Source: UMGS363 sp051891935 (GTDB lineage: Bacteria; Bacillota; Clostridia; Oscillospirales; Ruminococcaceae). Taken from it: DNA of 6,119 bases. The stretch covers positions 1 to 6,119 of the forward strand of contig JBJFFR010000177.1 of NCBI GenBank assembly GCA_051891935.1, read 5' to 3'. Positions within the stretch are counted from its first letter, which is position 1. Every line of letters begins with the position of its first letter. The notes beneath the pieces were generated by a model. That model was not told the origin of the DNA. It saw only the letters and a list, made by a program, of their open reading frames with translations, and made no database searches. Positions 6,072-6,119 of the stretch are shown here, one piece after another. Made by a program: the position numbers and the translations under genes.

Positions 6072-6119
6072 CTAATTCCAAACCGTTCTATAGACAAAGC
6101 CGACAGATAGAATAATCCA

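Noticed and set aside
1..6119. CRISPR array, tRNA, rRNA, transposase or riboswitch of a known class
   Set aside because: I saw no regularly spaced repeats, cloverleaf, rRNA core or transposase motifs, and no riboswitch consensus I can recognise.

Overview
The window looks like accessory chromosomal DNA from a low-to-moderate GC Bacillota, most likely a gut or rumen Clostridia of the Ruminococcus / Oscillospiraceae kind. That guess rests on the AT-rich intergenic DNA, strong AGGAGG-like ribosome sites, a XRE-led ABC operon and the palindromic spacer repeats. It is not based on any marker gene, so the taxonomy is tentative.

The left third (1-1361) has no intact gene. Bases 1-317 have no sustained reading frame but hold several RNA-like stems followed by a strong intrinsic terminator. 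This may be the 3' part of a structured non-coding transcript on the + strand. Bases 356-925 on the - strand are the C-terminal two thirds of an NmrA-type NAD(P)-binding (atypical SDR) protein. The frame stays recognisably homologous upstream of its first possible start and then hits a stop inside a perfect 15-bp inverted repeat, so it reads as a decayed gene. Between it and the operon lie nested dyads (924-977), a short G/C-rich inverted block (about 1061-1085) and a 117-bp imperfect palindrome (1155-1271) resembling a MITE-like repeat.

The right two thirds (1362-6071) form one clean operon. An extended -10 promoter (1362-1390) drives a 297-aa regulator with an N-terminal XRE helix-turn-helix and a probable C-terminal winged helix. 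It is followed after 3 bases by a 615-aa ABC half-transporter, then by a second 604-aa half-transporter whose start overlaps the previous stop by 8 bases. A strong terminator inside a 79-bp palindrome closes the operon. Spacing and overlap imply translational coupling and equal amounts of the two halves, so they probably form a heterodimeric exporter controlled by the regulator encoded first in the same mRNA.

The exporter's cargo is not encoded here: no precursor peptide, modification enzyme or C39 peptidase is visible. A role in drug or antimicrobial-peptide efflux, or in peptide export, is inference. The items most worth a second look are the structured region at the left end, the two-DNA-binding-domain regulator, and the ABC pair in which both ATPase domains appear catalytically complete.
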